Shown here in pieces: positions 38,465 through 41,032 of a DNA stretch of 41,032 nucleotides (positions are counted from its first letter, which is position 1; every line of letters begins with the position of its first letter). Both the position numbers and the translations under genes were made by a program. The notes under the pieces were generated by a model that saw only the letters and a program-made list of their open reading frames with translations, was not told where the DNA came from and ran no database searches. Source of the DNA: a virus; IMG/VR virus record IMGVR_UViG_3300045257_000121, positions 1 to 41,032 of that record, one strand, 5' to 3'.

Positions 38465-38966
38465 CGGTTTTCGCTCCTGTCGGTTCGTCCGTCTTTGGTG
38501 ATGCGTTAGCATCACTTTCTTTCTTACTTTCTTCTATTAGTTCTGTAGTTAAGTAGTTGGTTCTGTCGTCCGTTCTGTCGTCCGTTCTAACGGCCGTTCT
38601 GAACGGTTTTAGGTTTTTCAACGACTTACCGGTTGCAGATGATGCAAGACCGGCCCCCCTCTGCTGATCGATTTTTCTCGCAGATTTTTCGAGTTCCTTG
38701 CGGCATCTGGCGTTGGTTATGCGCCCGTCCAAAACCTCTATTTTCCCTGATTCTACGAGTTTCGATTTGATCGTTTTCCAGCGCGATCCGACCTTAGTCA
38801 TCCAGGCAAGTTTTCGGTCATCGTCAGCCAAACGATCGTTGGTCGCGTAAATCATATCGATGACCCGGCGATATGCGATCTCCTCCCAAACGTCGAGCAT
38901 TTGGGTTCCATCAAGAAAATCCTTGGCGCAGTACTCGACAAAGAGGCCGTTGCGAGGATTTGACAC
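38148..38966 (-). CDS. DUF1376-type phage replication protein
   Basis: 272 residues, GTG start directly after the XRE gene. N-terminal LFVEYCAKDFLDGTQMLDVW, RRVIDMIYATNDRLADDD and KLVESGKIEVLDGRITNARC match DUF1376 (YdaU-like) winged-helix proteins found at phage replication loci. A charged linker (AVRTDDRTDDRTNYL) is coded by the iteron repeat region. The C-terminus (WEPDPDCREFAHGLGLDPDE, then KVDWCATWRNRC) is the second conserved block common in such replication proteins. Probably initiates replication at the repeats inside its own gene. Confidence 0.78.
   Translation of the reverse strand: MSNPRNGLFVEYCAKDFLDGTQMLDVWEEIAYRRVIDMIYATNDRLADDDRKLAWMTKVGSRWKTIKSKLVESGKIEVLDGRITNARCRKELEKSARKIDQQRGAGLASSATGKSLKNLKPFRTAVRTDDRTDDRTNYLTTELIEESKKESDANASPKTDEPTGAKTDERRSTGTRGSRLPADWEPDPDCREFAHGLGLDPDETKLEFRDYWIAQPGARGVKVDWCATWRNRCREIAKRPRGVRGQQSYAGRQEPVGVVAALRNLGARSGNG
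38512..38606 (-). other. candidate replication origin: iterons plus AT-rich tract
   Basis: On the leftward strand four copies of an AGAAC(GG)-centred 12-bp unit lie at exact 12-bp spacing (plus-strand GTTCT at 38560, 38572, 38584, 38596). A fifth lone copy is at 38540. Next to them is a tract about 48 bp long (38512-38559) that is about 70% A+T in a genome of roughly 60% GC. This is the plan of the lambda origin inside gene O, and it lies inside the probable initiator gene. Type given as other because no class for origins exists. Confidence 0.6.
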
Positions 38967-39173
38967 TTAGGCGCCAATCATCTCAATCTCAGCCCCGAGC
39001 GCCCTCGCCCATGCGACGGCATGCTTGAGCGTCGGGGATCTCTCACCACGCTCCCAACTCCCAAGCGCTCGGATCGTCACCCCAACCTCATGCGCAATCT
39101 GCTTGCGGCACAGTTTCGATGTCTTGCGCCGCGTCGTGAGACGGGCCGCGATGCCAGTTTGTGGATTGGTCAT
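38967..39173 (-). CDS. XRE-family DNA-binding regulator (68 aa)
   Basis: A single helix-turn-helix: SKLCRKQIAHEVGVTIRALG followed by SWERGERSPTLKHAVAWARA, the standard XRE shape. Short size suits a phage Cro/antirepressor-type control protein or a regulator for replication genes. ATG at 39173 with GAGG upstream. It lies directly before the replication gene, after a 107-bp gap. Confidence 0.78.
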   Translation of the reverse strand: MTNPQTGIAARLTTRRKTSKLCRKQIAHEVGVTIRALGSWERGERSPTLKHAVAWARALGAEIEMIGA

Positions 39174-39280
39174 TCGTCTTCGCCTCACTTCGCCAAGGGA
39201 AACCGTGAGCGCGGCGCCATAGTGCCTATCCGGCGAAGGAAGATGGCGTAGCGGCTCGTCGTCGGTTCATGACTCCCGAC
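39174..39280 (-). other. intergenic stretch before the XRE gene
   Basis: 107 bp without a gene. It contains inverted pairs CGCCAT...ATGGCG and TTCGCC...GGCGAA, which can form alternative structures. Likely regulatory because it precedes a regulator and the replication genes; no convincing promoter was read. Confidence 0.4.
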
Positions 39281-39475
39281 CTAGCCGCGCTCGATGGGAA
39301 TGCTAGCGTATTCGATGATAGTCGTCCAGAAACGATGGTGGTCTAGGATCTCCACATCCTCACGATGCTGGGCGCCCTCTGGAAGCGGCTCTCCATGCGG
39401 CCATATCTGCACCATGACCGCAGCGCCGCAGCAGTCGGATGGGGTGTGGCAGCGTTTCCTCAGGCATGTCCTCAC
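39281..39475 (-). CDS. small hypothetical protein with Cys pairs (64 aa)
   Basis: GTG at 39475 overlaps the DUF1064 stop (GTGA). C4, C9 and C15-C16 near the start, then VMVQIWPHGEPLPEGAQHRE and EILDHHRFWTTIIEYASIPI. A fold is likely, family unknown. Confidence 0.5.
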   Translation of the reverse strand: MRTCLRKRCHTPSDCCGAAVMVQIWPHGEPLPEGAQHREDVEILDHHRFWTTIIEYASIPIERG

Positions 39476-39891
39476 GCCGCGATCCTCCGCACAATCTCGA
39501 CCTCTAGGCCGAAGCACGCGAGCACCTGCTTGCGCTTATTGATCGACGACTGCGTGTCGCTTCCCTTGGTGTCGACGACCCGCAGGCCGTCAATATGGGC
39601 GACAAGGAAGTCTGCGACGTAGACGACGCCGCCGGGCAGCGGAAAGCGCGGCTGCGGCGTCCACCATTTCACCATACCGATGCGGATATCCTGGTCTAGG
39701 ACTTCAGCATATCCGGCCTCCAGCTTGCTGTCATAGATCCGCTCGAAACCCTGGATGCTCTTGTGAGCAGTCCGCCTGTTCCCGAACTTCGACCGCTTCG
39801 GCGCGGCGACCTCAAGCGCAGCCTGCGCGGTGATCTGTGCCACGGCCTGACGGCGCGCATCAGGTCCAAGGGATGCGAGGCTCGCGCCCAT
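39472..39891 (-). CDS. DUF1064 phage nuclease (Holliday-junction-resolvase-like)
   Basis: 139 residues. KFGNRRTAHKSIQGFERIYDS then KLEAGYAEVL, WTPQPRFPLPGGVVYVADFL and GLRVVDTKGSDTQSSINKRK give the PD-(D/E)XK layout (E of KLEA, D of VADF, D-x-K of VVDTKG). The family is frequent beside phage recombination or replication genes and is thought to resolve branched DNA before packaging. It lies near the replication genes rather than the exonuclease. Confidence 0.82.
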   Translation of the reverse strand: MGASLASLGPDARRQAVAQITAQAALEVAAPKRSKFGNRRTAHKSIQGFERIYDSKLEAGYAEVLDQDIRIGMVKWWTPQPRFPLPGGVVYVADFLVAHIDGLRVVDTKGSDTQSSINKRKQVLACFGLEVEIVRRIAA

Positions 39892-40038
39892 TTATTCGCC
39901 CGCTTGGTGATCGGGAAAACCGCCGGCGGCCAAATCGGGCGATCCGCCGCCGGCGTCAGTCTGCCGCTCACTCGGACGGGGGTCGCCATGAGCGGTATCA
40001 GCGCGAGAGCCGATCTGGGGAAGCTCCGGGCGCGGCAT
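39892..40038 (-). CDS. very small polar protein (48 aa)
   Basis: ATG at 40038 directly after the preceding TAG. Pro/Gly/Arg/Asp-rich (PQIGSRADTAHGDPRPSERQ), no structure predicted by eye. Supported only by tight spacing. Confidence 0.35.
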   Translation of the reverse strand: MPRPELPQIGSRADTAHGDPRPSERQTDAGGGSPDLAAGGFPDHQAGE

Positions 40039-40224
40039 CTACGGCCTCACGCCGACGTGGATCGTGGTGGCGTTGTCTCGCTGACCGCACCAGAAAGCGC
40101 GGCCACAGTCAGAGCACGTGAGTCGCTGCGCACTGACGCCCGGCTCTCCGATATCGAAGGCCATCCGGCAGGTGCGGCAGGTAGTGGTAGCGGGCGCCCC
40201 CTTGATGCCCGCAATTTCGTCCAT
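40039..40224 (-). CDS. zinc-ribbon protein (61 aa)
   Basis: ATG at 40224 overlaps the stop of the membrane gene (TGATG). CRTC at residues 16-19 and CSDC at 37-40, with CG at the end of the second knuckle, form a two-knuckle zinc ribbon. Starts further upstream would run through the membrane gene. Unknown role; many phage early genes carry such ribbons. Confidence 0.65.
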   Translation of the reverse strand: MDEIAGIKGAPATTTCRTCRMAFDIGEPGVSAQRLTCSDCGRAFWCGQRDNATTIHVGVRP

Positions 40225-40337
40225 CACGATCTCGCCAGCACGATCACGGCGACCGCGAGGATCAGCCACAGCGCGGCATATCCGAAGGCAGAGCGGTGCA
40301 GGTTCAGGATCCGCGGGCGGTCGGTGTGCGAGAACAT
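40224..40337 (-). CDS. small single-span membrane protein (37 aa)
   Basis: GGAGG six nt before ATG 40337. Polar, basic N-terminus ([16 protein letters not shown]), then one membrane helix ([16 protein letters not shown]). The strong site and TGATG coupling to the next gene make it likely real. Confidence 0.65.
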   Translation of the reverse strand: MFSHTDRPRILNLHRSAFGYAALWLILAVAVIVLARS

Positions 40338-40351
40338 GGTTTTCCTCCGAA

Positions 40352-40546
40352 TTATTCGACTTCTTCTGTGAAGTCGTGCGCGGTAACCTCACCGTTCGTA
40401 AACTCGGCGATGCGTATTGCGAGGGAGCGCCCAATCCACGTCTTGCCGTTGATCAGCTCACTGATCGTAGCGGTCGATGCGCCGACCGAGGCGGCGAAAT
40501 CCTTCTGCTTGATATTCTCTCGGGAGAGCCATTGATCGAGTTTCAT
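40352..40546 (-). CDS. Cro/CI-type helix-turn-helix regulator (64 aa)
   Basis: [20 protein letters not shown] with [20 protein letters not shown] is a full Cro/CI-like helix-turn-helix, usual size for Cro-type phage regulators. It is transcribed leftward, back-to-back with the pentapeptide operon. A palindrome (40599-40612) lies between the divergent starts as a natural operator. A -10-like hexamer only six nt before the ATG suggests a leaderless transcript, as lambda cI has from its maintenance promoter. Confidence 0.82.
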   Translation of the reverse strand: MKLDQWLSRENIKQKDFAASVGASTATISELINGKTWIGRSLAIRIAEFTNGEVTAHDFTEEVE

Positions 40547-40552
40547 GAGGCG

Positions 40553-40581
40553 ACGGTAAGCCGCAAAAATAATTCGGTCAA
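40553..40581 (-). promoter_or_regulatory. candidate promoter for the regulator gene (leaderless)
   Basis: Read leftward: TTGACC (40576-40581), 17-nt spacer, TACCGT (40553-40558), then six nt to ATG 40546. The -35 and spacing are good, the -10 is moderate. Transcription would begin at the start codon. Confidence 0.45.
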
Positions 40582-40594
40582 CACAATTTATTCG

Positions 40595-40623
40595 TTGACG
40601 TCGAATTCGACGATGTCTAATAT
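40595..40623 (+). promoter_or_regulatory. sigma70-like promoter of the rightward operon
   Basis: TTGACG at 40595-40600, exactly 17 nt, then TAATAT at 40618-40623: close to consensus on all three criteria. It lies 56 nt before the pentapeptide ATG. It would drive the whole early chain across the window ends. Confidence 0.75.
40599..40612. promoter_or_regulatory. 14-bp palindromic operator in the promoter spacer
   Basis: CGTCGAATTCGACG is a perfect palindrome overlapping the -35 end and spacer of the rightward promoter. A repressor dimer bound here would block RNA polymerase; the divergent Cro/CI-like protein is the obvious candidate. Confidence 0.6.
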
Positions 40624-40678
40624 TGGTTCATCAGATCGCCCCGGCCCCGCGCCGGCTGGATCGAAGATGGAGAACGAG

Positions 40679-41032
40679 ATGAAATACGAAATCAAACGCG
40701 CCTCGTGGTCCTCGCTTCCCTCGATCAAGGTCGAGATCGGTGCGGAGTTCGATAGCGCCAGCGGCGCGGTGAGGCTCGGCGCAGCGGTCAAGGTCGCTTT
40801 CGGCAGCGATGCCGACCTGCGCGATGCCGACCTGCGCGATGCCGACCTGCGCGATGCCGACCTGCGCGATGCCGTCCTGCGCGGTGCCGTCCTGAGCGGT
40901 GCCGACCTGCGCGATGCCGACCTGAGCGATGCCGACCTGCGCGATGCCGACCTGCGCGATGCCGACCTGCGCGATGCCGTCCTGCGCGGTGCCGTCCTGA
41001 GCGGTGCCGACCTGCGCGATGCCGACCTGAGC
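40679..41032 (+). CDS. pentapeptide-repeat protein, N-terminal part (runs off the window)
   Basis: ATG 40679 with GGAG at 40669-40672, six nt before it. An ATG at 40613 is in frame but lies before the likely transcription start. Residues 1-44 are a non-repeat beta-like cap ([20 protein letters not shown]), then about 15 pentads (D/G)A(D/V)L(R/S) continue to the edge. Fits the C-terminal part at 3-623 as one gene, though direct joining of the window ends leaves two extra bases and breaks the frame, so some repeat sequence is missing. Confidence 0.85.
   Translation, partial: MKYEIKRASWSSLPSIKVEIGAEFDSASGAVRLGAAVKVAFGSDADLRDADLRDADLRDADLRDAVLRGAVLSGADLRDADLSDADLRDADLRDADLRDAVLRGAVLSGADLRDADLS

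Noticed and set aside
40800-41032. CRISPR-like or satellite repeat at the right end
   Set aside because: Same pentapeptide coding repeat as at the left end.
1-41032. Temperate phage with integrase and attP
   Set aside because: No tyrosine or serine recombinase frame found; only small helix-turn-helix proteins are present, which is not enough to call integration.

Overview
The window looks like an almost complete tailed-phage genome of about 41 kb. It has a full packaging, head and tail set, no bacterial housekeeping gene, and the two halves of one pentapeptide-repeat gene at its two ends. The virion set is an N4-gp56-type major capsid protein, a P22-like portal, an adaptor, a gp10-like stabilisation protein, large internal virion proteins and a tail fibre. 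No tape measure, sheath or baseplate gene is visible, so a short-tailed (podovirus) particle is inferred. The high GC content, frequent GTG/TTG starts and protein families point to a proteobacterial, probably alphaproteobacterial, host; that is inference. I see no integrase, DNA polymerase, RNA polymerase or recognisable endolysin.

Layout. (1) A rightward operon starts at a sigma70-like promoter with a 14-bp palindrome in its spacer (40595-40623), runs through the pentapeptide-repeat gene, crosses the window ends and continues to about 10.1 kb. It holds about 30 mostly tiny genes joined by 1-4 nt overlaps. Among them are a YqaJ/lambda-exonuclease-like recombinase with a probable partner, a NUMOD4-HNH endonuclease, a Lar-like zinc ribbon and several other CxxC proteins. 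(2) A structured stretch without genes (10115-10475) separates this operon from the convergent leftward one. (3) Everything from 40.5 kb down to 10.48 kb is essentially leftward: a Cro/CI-like regulator, small zinc-ribbon and membrane proteins, a DUF1064 nuclease, an XRE regulator, a DUF1376 replication protein with an overlapping partner, small genes, terminase small and large subunits, an SGNH-hydrolase virion enzyme, portal, scaffold, capsid and decoration protein, a TPR-glycosyltransferase/methyltransferase/glycosyltransferase cassette, adaptor and head-completion genes, internal virion proteins, tail fibre and a membrane-protein/lipoprotein lysis-like module.

Two rightward genes interrupt the leftward block: an HNH gene at 14.2 kb with what looks like its own leaderless promoter, and a two-helix membrane protein at 15.6 kb. 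A third HNH gene sits in line within the leftward operon at 25 kb.

The signals most worth following are a lambda-like origin inside the DUF1376 gene (four 12-bp iterons beside an AT-rich tract), a run of four perfect or near-perfect hairpins just before the exonuclease gene, the sugar/methyl-modification cassette inside the head operon, a probable frameshift in a virion gene at about 20.49 kb, and the repeat-rich pentapeptide gene where the sequence breaks.
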